NCBI RefSeq assembly: GCF_014268935.2
Contig: NZ_JABWRJ020000001.1
Span: forward strand, 1,364,001 to 1,428,000
Length of the DNA stretch: 64,000 nt
Direction: 5' to 3'
Origin: Pseudomonas peradeniyensis
GTDB taxonomy: Bacteria > Pseudomonadota > Gammaproteobacteria > Pseudomonadales > Pseudomonadaceae
Part shown: positions 1 to 8,081 of the stretch, piece after piece
Layout of the letters: every line of letters starts with the position of its first letter
Position numbering within the stretch: position 1 is the stretch's first letter
The notes under the pieces: generated by a model
The model's database searches: none
Told to the model about the DNA's origin: nothing
The model's input: only the letters and a program-made list of their open reading frames with translations
Position numbers and translations under genes: made by a program

Positions 1-960
1 GAAGTAGCCGCGGTCCTCATAGGAGGCGACCATGCGCCCGCGCAGGGTGCCCTGGGGGTTGAGGCGGCCACTGGCATCCAGGTCCAGGCGGTAGTTGTCC
101 CAGGAACCGGCGCGGGTGATCACGGTGAAACGCGGGTCGGCGGTCGGGCGCTTGCGCACCAGGTTTACCGCGCCGCCCGGGTTGCCGGCGCCGACCAGCA
201 GGCCGGAGGCGCCGCGCAGCACTTCGACGCGGTCGAAGATCGCCATGTCCGGGGTCATCCAGCCGGTGTAGGCGTAGGCCTGCCCGGGCACGCCGTCGAC
301 CATGTAGCTTTCGTCGGTGAGGTCGAAGCCACGGGAGCTGAAGTGGTGGTTGCCGTAGCCGCGGTTGGCGCGGGTGATACCGGTGGTCTGGGCCATCACC
401 TGGTCCAGCGAGACCAGGTTCTTGTCGTCCATCAGCTTGCGGGTGACCACGGTCACCGACTGCGGGGTTTCACGCAGCGATTGCGCGGTCTTGCCGATGG
501 TCACCGCACCGGTGGTGTAGGAGTTGCTGCCCTCGGTGGTGGCGCCGAGCACCTGGCCGTTGATGGTGGTGGCGTCCAGGGTCATGGCCGAACCGGACTC
601 CGCCGCGCCGCTGATGATCAGGGTGTTGTCCTGCACGCTGTAGCGAATCCCGCTGTTCCTGAGCAGCTCCCCAGCTGCCTGGGTTGGCGAGAAGCGGCCC
701 TTGACCGGGCTGCTGCGCAGGCCCTGGACGGTTTCCGGGCTGAACAGCACCTGCAGGTTGCCCTGGCGACCCAGCTCTTGCAGGGCGCTGGCCAGCGACT
801 GGGCCGGGATGTCGAAGTCCTGCTCCTGGGCCTGCACCTGGGCGGCCAGCGGCAGGGACAGGGCGAGGCCGAGGGTGGCCATGGCCGGCGAGGAGCGCAG
901 CATCCGGCGCAGCATCAGCGCTTTGCTCAAGGGGGTCAGGGTGTTGGCTGGTATTGGCAT
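1..960 (-). CDS. fpvA: TonB-dependent siderophore receptor (FpvA-like), 5' part only
   Basis: Outer-membrane receptor for a ferric siderophore, cut by the window edge after 320 residues. The translation starts with a signal peptide ending near AAQVQAQ, followed by an STN domain (about residues 46-120, starting DFDIPAQSLASALQELG), which in transducer-type receptors signals to a FecR/FpvR-type anti-sigma factor. The plug domain follows, with SLRETPQSVTVVTRKLM and the VEVLRGASGLLVGAGNPGG signature. The neighbours pvdE and pvdO point to ferripyoverdine as ligand (inference). The start at 960 has only a weak ribosome binding site, so a start at an internal Met near codon 15 is possible. The barrel lies outside the window. 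Confidence 0.88.
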   Translation of the reverse strand, partial: MPIPANTLTPLSKALMLRRMLRSSPAMATLGLALSLPLAAQVQAQEQDFDIPAQSLASALQELGRQGNLQVLFSPETVQGLRSSPVKGRFSPTQAAGELLRNSGIRYSVQDNTLIISGAAESGSAMTLDATTINGQVLGATTEGSNSYTTGAVTIGKTAQSLRETPQSVTVVTRKLMDDKNLVSLDQVMAQTTGITRANRGYGNHHFSSRGFDLTDESYMVDGVPGQAYAYTGWMTPDMAIFDRVEVLRGASGLLVGAGNPGGAVNLVRKRPTADPRFTVITRAGSWDNYRLDLDASGRLNPQGTLRGRMVASYEDRGYF

Positions 961-988
961 TTTTATGCTCTGGCTCAAGGTACGCAAA

Positions 989-1057
989 GTAAATGAAAAT
1001 TATTCCGTTGCGAGTAGGACGCATGCGAATGCCAAAACCGGAAAAATAATTATTGCG
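989..1057 (-). promoter_or_regulatory. possible Fur-binding region upstream of the receptor gene
   Basis: Two AT-rich stretches (989-1006 and 1041-1057) containing AATAATT-type half-sites lie 30 to 100 bases upstream of the receptor start. Each matches only about 8 of 14 positions of the TGATAAT-N-ATTATCA Fur pattern by my alignment, so this is suggestive at best. No TAAAT-N16-CGT PvdS box is present here, unlike upstream of pvdE and pvdO. Confidence 0.28.
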
Positions 1058-1154
1058 GTTGGTAGAGGCGTGACCTGCGACTTCCCTGTAGGCAGGGTTG
1101 ATTCAGCGTGCGGCAATAGGGGAACGAGCGGTGCGGCGGGGAATTTAAGCGGCG

Positions 1155-1179
1155 CGGGCGGTGACAGGGCCACCGCCCG
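1155..1179 (-). terminator. hairpin between pvdE and the receptor gene
   Basis: A perfect 9-bp stem (1155-1163 with 1171-1179, loop of 7) starts 11 bases past the pvdE stop codon. On the minus strand it is not followed by a clear T tract, so it may be an attenuating hairpin rather than a full terminator. Confidence 0.4.
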
Positions 1180-1190
1180 TGGAGGAGGGG

Positions 1191-2855
1191 TCAGGCGGGC
1201 AGGGCCGGTTCCTGGTTGCGTTCGACCAGGATCTTGCCGCTGTGCATGCGCACCAGCTGGTCGGCCACCGGGAAGTAGCGGTCGTCGTGGGAGATGACGA
1301 TGATGGTCTTGCCCTGCTGCTTCAGCTCCGGCAGCAGCTCGGTGTAGAACACCCGGCGGAAGGCCGGGTCCTGGTCGGCGGCCCACTCGTCGAACACCAG
1401 CACCGGACGCTGGTCGAGCCAGGCGTTGATCAGCGCCAGGCGCTTGCGCTGGCCGGTGGACAGGTCGGTGGTGGTGAAGCTGCCGTCGCGGATCCCGACC
1501 TTGTGGGCGATGTCCAGGCGTTCGAGGTACTTGGCGGCCTCCGGCGGCAGCTCGGCGAGGCCCGGCAGCGGTTCGTCGAACAGGTAGTAGTCGGCGAAGA
1601 TGGTGGTGAACAGCTGGCGGTAGTCGTCCAGGCGCTGCGGTGTGACCGCTTCGCCGTTGAGGCGCACCTCGCCCTGTTGCGGGGTGTACAGGCCCAGCAG
1701 CAGCTTGATCAGGGTAGTCTTGCCGCAGCCGTTCTCGCCGACGATGAAGACGATATCGCCCTGGCGGATGGTCAGGTCCACCGGGCCCAGGTGGAACGGC
1801 TGGCTGCCTTCGACCTGGGGATAGTCATAGCGCAGCTGGCGCAGTTCGATGGAGCTGACCTCGGTCACCTGTGGTGCGCGGTCGCTGACCAGCAGGTGTG
1901 GCTCGGGCGATGAGAAACGCTGGGACAGCTCGGCGATACGGCGCAGGGCGATCTGTGCCCGGCTGATGCTCGGCAGGTTGGTGATCAGCTGTTCCAGTGG
2001 CCCCTTCATGTACAGCATCACCAGCACAAAACCACCCAGCACGGTCTTGTCGGTGCTCGGCCACAGGGCCTGGAAGGCGATGGCGATGCCGATCACCGCG
2101 AAGAACAGCATCGAGCCGAAGGTCTCGGCACTGACGAAGATGTTCGCGGCGCGGATGTTGGCCTTGCAGATGCGCTCGGTGGCGCCGTGGATCAGCTGGT
2201 CGTGCATGTGTTGGCGGCGCTGGCGCTGGATGCGCAGCTCCTTGGCACCACCGGAAAGGGCCTGGTAGTGCTTTTGCAGCTCGTCCTCGTTGTTGCGCGC
2301 GGTGAGGATGTTCTTCATGCCGTGGCGATGGGCGAGGAACTGCGCGCCGGTGCCGATCACCACGGTCAGCACGGTGACCAGCAGGATCTGCCAGGACAGC
2401 AGCGCCAGGTAGGACAGGCAGCCGAGGGTGACGGTGAAGGCGATGACCATCGGCGCCACCGACAGGGCGAAGGCGCTGATGGTGCTGACGTCGTTGAGCA
2501 GTACCGGGATCAGGCGGTGGGCGCGGTAGCGCTCCAGTTGCGCGATCGGCGCCACCAGCACCTTGGCGGCCAGTTCGCGGCGCAGGCGCGCCACCACCTT
2601 CTGCCCGACGTAGTTGGTCAGCAGGTTCGAGCCTGTGGAGCAGGCCAGGGTCAGCAGGCACAGGCCACCGAACAGCAGGGCGGTGCGGGTGTCCGGCCCG
2701 CCCACGGCGTTCATCGCGCTGTTGATGGTGGCCAGCAGGGCGGTGACGCTCAGGCCGCTGACCACGCCGAGGGCCGCCGAAAGCGCGACCAGCATCCAGA
2801 ACGGCTTGAGTATCCGCAGGGTTTCCTGGGCGAGGCTGGGGGTCTTGGACGTCAT
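1191..2855 (-). CDS. pvdE: PvdE: ABC exporter of ferribactin (pyoverdine precursor)
   Basis: A 554-residue half-transporter of the cyclic-peptide export family. Residues about 1-320 form a six-helix membrane domain; residues about 330-554 form the ATPase with Walker A GENGCGKTT, signature STGQRKRLAL and Walker B VLVFDEW. PvdE moves acylated ferribactin from the cytoplasm to the periplasm, where the chromophore is matured; this is established for P. aeruginosa. The gene sits between pvdO and the receptor gene, all on the minus strand, and has its own perfect PvdS-type promoter in the 130-bp gap behind pvdO. Length and domain order fit the family. Confidence 0.95.
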   Translation of the reverse strand: MTSKTPSLAQETLRILKPFWMLVALSAALGVVSGLSVTALLATINSAMNAVGGPDTRTALLFGGLCLLTLACSTGSNLLTNYVGQKVVARLRRELAAKVLVAPIAQLERYRAHRLIPVLLNDVSTISAFALSVAPMVIAFTVTLGCLSYLALLSWQILLVTVLTVVIGTGAQFLAHRHGMKNILTARNNEDELQKHYQALSGGAKELRIQRQRRQHMHDQLIHGATERICKANIRAANIFVSAETFGSMLFFAVIGIAIAFQALWPSTDKTVLGGFVLVMLYMKGPLEQLITNLPSISRAQIALRRIAELSQRFSSPEPHLLVSDRAPQVTEVSSIELRQLRYDYPQVEGSQPFHLGPVDLTIRQGDIVFIVGENGCGKTTLIKLLLGLYTPQQGEVRLNGEAVTPQRLDDYRQLFTTIFADYYLFDEPLPGLAELPPEAAKYLERLDIAHKVGIRDGSFTTTDLSTGQRKRLALINAWLDQRPVLVFDEWAADQDPAFRRVFYTELLPELKQQGKTIIVISHDDRYFPVADQLVRMHSGKILVERNQEPALPA

Positions 2856-2915
2856 GGAGTCATCTCGTGAGTATTCGTTGGCGCAGGGCGGCGGACCAGG
2901 CCCTGATCTTGGTAG

Positions 2916-2939
2916 ACGAGAGGGTTTTGCGCGGATTTA
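2916..2939 (-). promoter_or_regulatory. PvdS (iron-starvation sigma) promoter of pvdE
   Basis: On the minus strand the sequence reads TAAAT (2939-2935), then exactly 16 bases, then CGT (2918-2916), which is the consensus PvdS box. It lies about 60 bases upstream of the pvdE start and explains iron-starvation control of pvdE independently of pvdO. Confidence 0.85.
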
Positions 2940-2985
2940 GTGGCGAGGCGGATCCGGCGCCAGGGGCGCCGGAAGTGAGGAGGGC

Positions 2986-3864
2986 TTAGAGTTCGCGGGC
3001 GACGCGGAAACCGATCCAGTCGCCGCGCAGGGTGGAGCTGCGTTCGTTGCGGTTGCCCGAACGGGAGAAGATCGGCGCCTCGGTGTAGTCGTTGCCGCGG
3101 ATCACCCGGCGGTCCTCGCATTCGCTGCTGTTGGTCTGCGGGCTGCCGTCGGTGGGGGCGCTGGCGTAGCTGTCGACGTAGCAGTCGCGGGTCCACTCGT
3201 AGACGTTGCCGTGGCCGTCGTAGACGCCGAAGGCGTTGGGCGGGAAGCTGCCGACGGGCGAAGTGAAGGAGAAACCGTCCGTGGGGCCGTAGGTGTTGGC
3301 GTGCTTGGAGATCTGGTACTTCTGTTCGTCGTTGTCATCGAGCGGGAAGGGGAACGGCCCGGTGCTGCCGCCGCGCACGGCGTATTCGCGCTGAGATTCG
3401 CTGAGCACCTTGTAGACCTTGCCGGTCTTCTTCGACAGCCAGGCGGCGTAGGCCTCGGCCTCGTGGAAGTTCAGGCACACCGCGGGTTGGCGGTCACCCT
3501 GCTGGTAGCGCGGCACGCCCGCGATGCATTCGCGGCCCGGGCGGGTGTCGCCGTTGGGGACCTTGTAGCCGCTGGCCTTGAGGTAGGCTTTCCATTCCCC
3601 GTTGGTAATCTGGTACTGGCTGACGGCAAAGGCTTTCTTGAAGGTCACCTGGTGCAGCGGGCCTTCGTCGTCCTGGCGGCCTTTTTCGTCGTCCGGGGTA
3701 CCCATCATGAAGCTGCCGGCGGGCAGCACCACCATTTCCGGGCAAGTCTTGGCGCAGTCGCGGAACACCGTGCCGGGGTTGTGCGCAGGCGCCGCGGCCA
3801 GGGCCGGCAGGCTGCAGGCGACCAGCAGGGCGGCCAGGGTGAGGCGGTTCAGGGGTGCGGTCAT
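2986..3864 (-). CDS. pvdO: PvdO: periplasmic chromophore-maturation protein with FGE-sulfatase fold
   Basis: A 292-residue exported protein. A signal peptide (about residues 1-23, LTLAALLVACSLPALAA) is followed by a formylglycine-generating-enzyme-like domain with MVVLPAGSFMMGTPDDEKG, a QYQITNGEWKAYL segment and GNVYEWTRDC. The C-terminal IGFRVAREL has Val where formylglycine-generating enzymes have a catalytic Cys, so classic FGE chemistry is unlikely. PvdO is reported to carry out the last oxidation of dihydropyoverdine to the fluorescent pyoverdine chromophore. I chose the ATG at 3864 over the upstream ATG at 4005 because only the former is followed by a signal peptide and lies downstream of the PvdS promoter. 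It is first in the pvdO-pvdE-receptor series. Confidence 0.9.
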   Translation of the reverse strand: MTAPLNRLTLAALLVACSLPALAAAPAHNPGTVFRDCAKTCPEMVVLPAGSFMMGTPDDEKGRQDDEGPLHQVTFKKAFAVSQYQITNGEWKAYLKASGYKVPNGDTRPGRECIAGVPRYQQGDRQPAVCLNFHEAEAYAAWLSKKTGKVYKVLSESQREYAVRGGSTGPFPFPLDDNDEQKYQISKHANTYGPTDGFSFTSPVGSFPPNAFGVYDGHGNVYEWTRDCYVDSYASAPTDGSPQTNSSECEDRRVIRGNDYTEAPIFSRSGNRNERSSTLRGDWIGFRVAREL

Positions 3865-3917
3865 GGGGAAGCCTTGTTCAGGGTTGCTGGGCAGACAGCG
3901 GGAGTTCGTGCTGATGG

Positions 3918-3941
3918 ACGAAATGAACGAGGCGATGTTTA
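3918..3941 (-). promoter_or_regulatory. PvdS (iron-starvation sigma) promoter of pvdO
   Basis: On the minus strand TAAAC (3941-3937) is followed by exactly 16 bases and CGT (3920-3918): one mismatch from the TAAAT-N16-CGT consensus. The CGT lies 54 bases upstream of the pvdO ATG at 3864, and downstream of the longer in-frame ATG at 4005, ruling that start out for transcripts from this promoter. Confidence 0.75.
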
Positions 3942-4471
3942 AGGGTGGTTTTGTAACAGGTGTTTGGCGGGAGAGGTGTGGCGCTCGATCTTGAGAGCGC
4001 TGCAAGGGGTGCGACGGGCACCTGGCGGCCCAAACGCGATCAATAGCTTCACGACACCAGGACTCTCATTGTTCAGGTGTTTGAGAGTCTGCGTGGCCTG
4101 CCAGCATAGGCTGAGCTTTCAACATTTTTGAAGGGTGGGACGCAGCCTGGTGCGCAACTTCCTGGCAAGAGGGCTCAGACCCTGGCCGGTTTCTGCCAGG
4201 TACCCAACGTCAGCACCAGCGCCCTTGTTCATGTCGCTATCGGCTTGCTCGTTATGGAAGCAGGCGTCGGCTACCGCTCAGCGTAGTCGACCTTGTTTCT
4301 CGGCTGCATGACCATTCCTGCTGCGGACAGCACTTTGACCGACAGCGCGGTACCTCCTTGGCATGACCACATGGCAAGTCTGGCTCTCGCCGAGGAGCAG
4401 CACCTCGGCCTCCGTGGCGCAGACTTCGTTCCCCCTTGCCAGGGCAGCACTGACAAGGGGCCGTTTGGAGA
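3942..4471. other. 530-bp region without a supported gene
   Basis: Separates the pyoverdine genes from the glycan operon. Several short overlapping reading frames between 4250 and 4560 occur on both strands without ribosome binding sites or recognisable sequence. A 7-bp stem (CCCCTTG/CAAGGGG, 4433-4460) 12 bases past the stop of the glycan operon could be its terminator, though no T tract follows. Confidence 0.5.
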
Positions 4472-6415
4472 TCAATTGCCAGGAGGGTGGGGGGGCACTG
4501 CTGATGACGCCATTTGCGCCTCAATACATTCACGAACTTCCGGAGACACCCACAGCTCATGATCGCGATACCCCCCCCGCATTGGGATCAACGTCCAGTT
4601 TGTTTTCAGATAGTCGTATAGCGGGCTCTGTTGCCAGTGTGCAGAGCTTTCGATGAATACCGCGAACTTGAGGGCCATGGATTGTAACACCGAGGCCGTC
4701 GTTGCCTGATCGGAGGTCATCAGCAGCGGGCGGGCGGGTGCGGTGAACACAAATACGGGGGGACGCTTAATGAAGTAGACATTCCACCGATCCGTGTCGA
4801 CAAACCAGTGCTGGCCTGGCTTCAAGCAGGTAGTAGCTTGATGGAGAATATTGACATGATTGATATCCTCTAGTGTGGAAGGTGTTGTGCGCCAAGGGGC
4901 CAAACGTAATGACTGGGAGGCAAGCAATACTGCAAATCCAGTTATCGCTACAACTGCCAGTTGACGGTATCCCTGGCTCATTTTGAGGAAGTCGGCCAGC
5001 TTGGTGCCCAGATGAGCTGCGCCGACAATCAGCAAGGGGGCCGATAGGAGGAAGAATGAAAGCGCATAGCGGCCATTGGTCACGAGAGCATTGCGCAGGT
5101 TGATGCCTGCATAGTCGAGGGCGCCCGATATGGCGATCAACAATGGGGCCCATAGCCCTAGTAGTAAGGTAAGGTAGGTAATACGACCACGTTCACGTAC
5201 AAACAGTACAGTGAGAATGCCTACACCCAATGTGGTCAACTGGAGATGCCAGCTGTAGCGACGAAGCAGAATTTCAAGAATGCTTAACCAATCCTGACCT
5301 TGTTCTGTCCAGGACTTGCCAATAATCGCTTCGAGCCAAGTTCCCTTGTAGATCGTGTATTGAAGGCCATAGCCCATCAGTTCGCCTGTATTCAGATAGT
5401 TCTGAACATAGCGCACCACACTCAGTCCAGCCACAAGCCCTAATGGAACTAGATAGGTCGTCAAGGCTTTACAGGTCGGTCGACGACGCACGACCACGAA
5501 CGCCAGAACGCAGGTGCCGACGACGAAGCAGAGCATCAGTCCCAGGGTATGCGACATGACTACCAGGGCCCCGTAGGCGCCCACCAGCAAGCCTCGTCGT
5601 AACAGTGCGGAGCTGAAATTCAGGTTTAGGGAGCCGAGAGTCACGACGAAGCCTAGCAGTGGGGCTATGCGAAATGCATCACGGCTGAGGGATTCAGTAA
5701 TGTAGTAAACCCAAGGAACGCAAAGCGCGAGAGCGATCGAGGCAACCATTGCCCAGCGCTTACCTAAAGTTGCAGTTACACCGGCAATTGCCAGGAGCAG
5801 ATAGACCACTGTTACCTGTTGTGCCAGACGCGGGAGGAAATCCAGCGGCGGAAAGGATGTATCGGCCCCGCCGAGCATCAGGGCATGGGCTAGGTAGGCT
5901 TCGAAGATGAATGAGTGCGGATGGACGACGATGACATCGCCCAGCCCACCGGAGAAACCCGGCATCGATGTGGTACCGGGGGCTGCGGCAAACACTTTTG
6001 CAGCGCTCATATAGACATTGAAATCGTGGGGAAGGATATTCAATGTCAGGGCATTGTCACGCAGTAGCAGTCCCAATTGAGCGGCAAGCACTGCACCCAG
6101 TAGTGTCACCGCAACGTTGGCGGGTGTGATGCGTATCCTGTACATGCAGCGTTGACCGTGTCCTTTCAAGTTCCGGGCAGCGATCGCTAGCAGCGAGACT
6201 GCCAGTACTCCAGGGGCGTGTGCATAGAGCGCTGGAGAGCCGACACCTGCCAGGGCCAGGAGCATGACCAGCACGCCTATCACTTGAGGTGTCAATGAGG
6301 CGCCAAGCAAAGCCCGAGGTAAGGCACCCAGATGAAAGAACCTTGGCAGGGTCATTGCGAAAAGAGCCAGACCAAGGGCGAGCAGCAGATGCTGGAGGAG
6401 GTAGTACGCTGTCAT
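4472..6415 (-). CDS. large polytopic membrane protein, probably GT-C type glycosyltransferase
   Basis: A 647-residue integral membrane protein with about a dozen hydrophobic segments over residues 1-480 and a soluble C-terminal part. An acidic motif in an early periplasmic loop (ILPHDFNVYMSAAKVF, about residues 125-140) resembles the catalytic-loop region of GT-C glycosyltransferases that use lipid-phosphate sugars, but I cannot assign a family. It is the last gene of the seven-gene operon. The start at 6415 is chosen because its ATG overlaps the stop of the preceding gene (ATGA), implying translational coupling; the longer frame has no reason to be used. GC content is visibly below that of the flanking genes. 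Confidence 0.7.
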   Translation of the reverse strand: MTAYYLLQHLLLALGLALFAMTLPRFFHLGALPRALLGASLTPQVIGVLVMLLALAGVGSPALYAHAPGVLAVSLLAIAARNLKGHGQRCMYRIRITPANVAVTLLGAVLAAQLGLLLRDNALTLNILPHDFNVYMSAAKVFAAAPGTTSMPGFSGGLGDVIVVHPHSFIFEAYLAHALMLGGADTSFPPLDFLPRLAQQVTVVYLLLAIAGVTATLGKRWAMVASIALALCVPWVYYITESLSRDAFRIAPLLGFVVTLGSLNLNFSSALLRRGLLVGAYGALVVMSHTLGLMLCFVVGTCVLAFVVVRRRPTCKALTTYLVPLGLVAGLSVVRYVQNYLNTGELMGYGLQYTIYKGTWLEAIIGKSWTEQGQDWLSILEILLRRYSWHLQLTTLGVGILTVLFVRERGRITYLTLLLGLWAPLLIAISGALDYAGINLRNALVTNGRYALSFFLLSAPLLIVGAAHLGTKLADFLKMSQGYRQLAVVAITGFAVLLASQSLRLAPWRTTPSTLEDINHVNILHQATTCLKPGQHWFVDTDRWNVYFIKRPPVFVFTAPARPLLMTSDQATTASVLQSMALKFAVFIESSAHWQQSPLYDYLKTNWTLIPMRGGYRDHELWVSPEVRECIEAQMASSAVPPHPPGN

Positions 6416-7311
6416 TTTTTGTATAGCCTGACAAGTAACGCAAAGCTGAAAACGCAAAGATCTGCAACTACCCAGATCACGCGGTTGAGAATCGCCGCGC
6501 CCAGCAATAGGGTTGTTGGCATATTACTGAACTGGCCTGCCAAGGCCAGGACGCCTTCTCGCACTCCGGCACCGGCAGGCGCGAAGATCGCGGCCATCCC
6601 AGTGATAAATGCCGTGGTGTACGCGCCTATGGACCATAACCAGTGATGGATGTTGTTGTGCCCCGGGACCAGCAGGAAGAACGATGTCCCCATCGCTATC
6701 CAGCCTAGCAACATGACCGTCAGAGCGCCGAAGGTGATTCGCATGGACTTGCCATCGACGCTCAGAAGACCGAAATGTTGTGCGAGCAATACTGAAGCCG
6801 CAAGAGCAAGGCCTGCCGTGGCGCAGATCAGGACAGCGAGCAGTGCGACGGGCCACCCTTGCCTGGCCAGAAGCATCAGGCCTATGGGCAGGCTCAGAAG
6901 GACAGCAGTGATTGCAAAACCGAAGTTTTCGAGTAATAGCGTCTTTGAGATGGTGGCGGGCGTCATGCCATGGTTTCGATAGTGGACGATGCGCCCCACG
7001 ATTGCCCAGACCCCGCCAGGCATGTACTTGGCAGCGTCCGAAGACGCATAGACCCACAGATTTTCCCGCCACCCTTTCAACTGGCTGTTCTGGAGTTGAA
7101 GGCTGGCTCGCATCAGGTACAGCGCCGTGAGCTTGCCGAAAAGAATACAGCCAAGGGCACTCAGGAGATTGAACGTTGGTATCTCGAACAACGTACGGAT
7201 CATCTGCTGGCCGTTATTCCACAGATAATACGAGAGCCCTGCCAAGACCAGTAAAATCCAGCATCTTTTGATCAAAGCCAGCGTTGCTTGACGACTTCTG
7301 GATCGTGTCAT
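6412..7311 (-). CDS. UPF0104 / lysylphosphatidylglycerol-synthase-TM-like membrane protein
   Basis: A 299-residue protein with about eight transmembrane helices and the conserved C-terminal FAPAGAGVREG motif of the UPF0104 (LPG_synthase_TM, AglD-like) family. Members are membrane proteins that often accompany lipid-linked glycan genes and have been proposed to act as flippases or accessory factors; the role here is inference. It overlaps its upstream neighbour (deacetylase) by 4 bases and its downstream neighbour by 4 bases. No Wzx-type flippase is present in the operon, so this is the best candidate for moving a lipid-linked product across the membrane. Confidence 0.75.
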   Translation of the reverse strand: MTRSRSRQATLALIKRCWILLVLAGLSYYLWNNGQQMIRTLFEIPTFNLLSALGCILFGKLTALYLMRASLQLQNSQLKGWRENLWVYASSDAAKYMPGGVWAIVGRIVHYRNHGMTPATISKTLLLENFGFAITAVLLSLPIGLMLLARQGWPVALLAVLICATAGLALAASVLLAQHFGLLSVDGKSMRITFGALTVMLLGWIAMGTSFFLLVPGHNNIHHWLWSIGAYTTAFITGMAAIFAPAGAGVREGVLALAGQFSNMPTTLLLGAAILNRVIWVVADLCVFSFALLVRLYKK

Positions 7312-8081
7312 GGCCTGGCAACCTGACGGGCACGCTTGAGGATGCGCTTGATCGAATTCGTAAGCGTGTCCATAGCCTGGGCGCGCAGGTAACTTGGCAG
7401 GTTGTGACTCCAGCGTTCAGGGTGTGTGCTGATATATACCGGATGCTGCGCTTCAGCGGCGAACTGCTTAAATGCTGGCAGGTCAACAGGCAGTGCATGG
7501 CGGGGCCAGGCTTGGCCAACGCGATCACGCAGGTTCGTGACGGTGGCCAGCCAGTGGCCACCGGTATCTGTCAGGTAGTAAGGGGTATAGGGTTCTATCG
7601 ACGTGACGGCGTCACCCAGCAATGTTGCACGCTGCAGATCTTCAGCATGCAGTAGATCCTGATTGTGGTACTTGCTCAGCGGGGCACCATGCATGCTGAC
7701 AGTAGAGCAGGAGGCAACTGTGCGAAGTGTTTTGAGGTTGCGCAGGAACCGAGCGATCGCGACATCTCGATCGCCCTTGCAGAAGCTCAAATCCTCATAG
7801 TGATATCCGATCTCATGCCCCAGTTGAGCGATCATCCGAATCGCAGCGGATGGAAAATCGCCTGAGGCACTTGCGCGGAAGTAGTAGGTGCTACGTACTC
7901 CCAACCGCTGTTCAAGGCGAGCTAGCGCACACGCCCGTTGCGGAAGACGATCCACGTCGTGGCGAAGAATGATTCGCTCGGCATTTGGGGCTGCCAGGAA
8001 GTCGGCCACCCCTCCAATCGGCTTGTCCAGTTCCAATAGTGCCTCGACGAGGGACTCATACTCTTTTTGCCAGAAGGCCAT
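7308..8081 (-). CDS. polysaccharide deacetylase-like protein (NodB-fold)
   Basis: A 257-residue soluble protein. The N-terminal ILRHDVDR motif matches the metal- and base-bearing Asp pair of the NodB fold, GHEIGYHYED provides the His-x3-His metal site, and VSMHGAPLSKY a later active-site segment. Such enzymes remove acetyl groups from sugars, or act on related substrates, in polysaccharide pathways. No signal peptide is seen, so it should act in the cytoplasm on a nucleotide- or lipid-linked intermediate. It overlaps the genes on both sides (1 base upstream as TAATG, 4 bases downstream). The substrate cannot be told from sequence. Confidence 0.78.
   Translation of the reverse strand: MAFWQKEYESLVEALLELDKPIGGVADFLAAPNAERIILRHDVDRLPQRACALARLEQRLGVRSTYYFRASASGDFPSAAIRMIAQLGHEIGYHYEDLSFCKGDRDVAIARFLRNLKTLRTVASCSTVSMHGAPLSKYHNQDLLHAEDLQRATLLGDAVTSIEPYTPYYLTDTGGHWLATVTNLRDRVGQAWPRHALPVDLPAFKQFAAEAQHPVYISTHPERWSHNLPSYLRAQAMDTLTNSIKRILKRARQVARP

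Noticed and set aside
961..1190. PvdS box upstream of the receptor gene
   Set aside because: I searched the minus strand for TAAAT-N16/17-CGT and found only TAATT with a 13-base spacing, which does not fit.
4293..4656. short plus-strand frames at the end of the glycan operon
   Set aside because: They overlap the 3' end of the membrane glycosyltransferase gene, lack ribosome binding sites and show no recognisable sequence.
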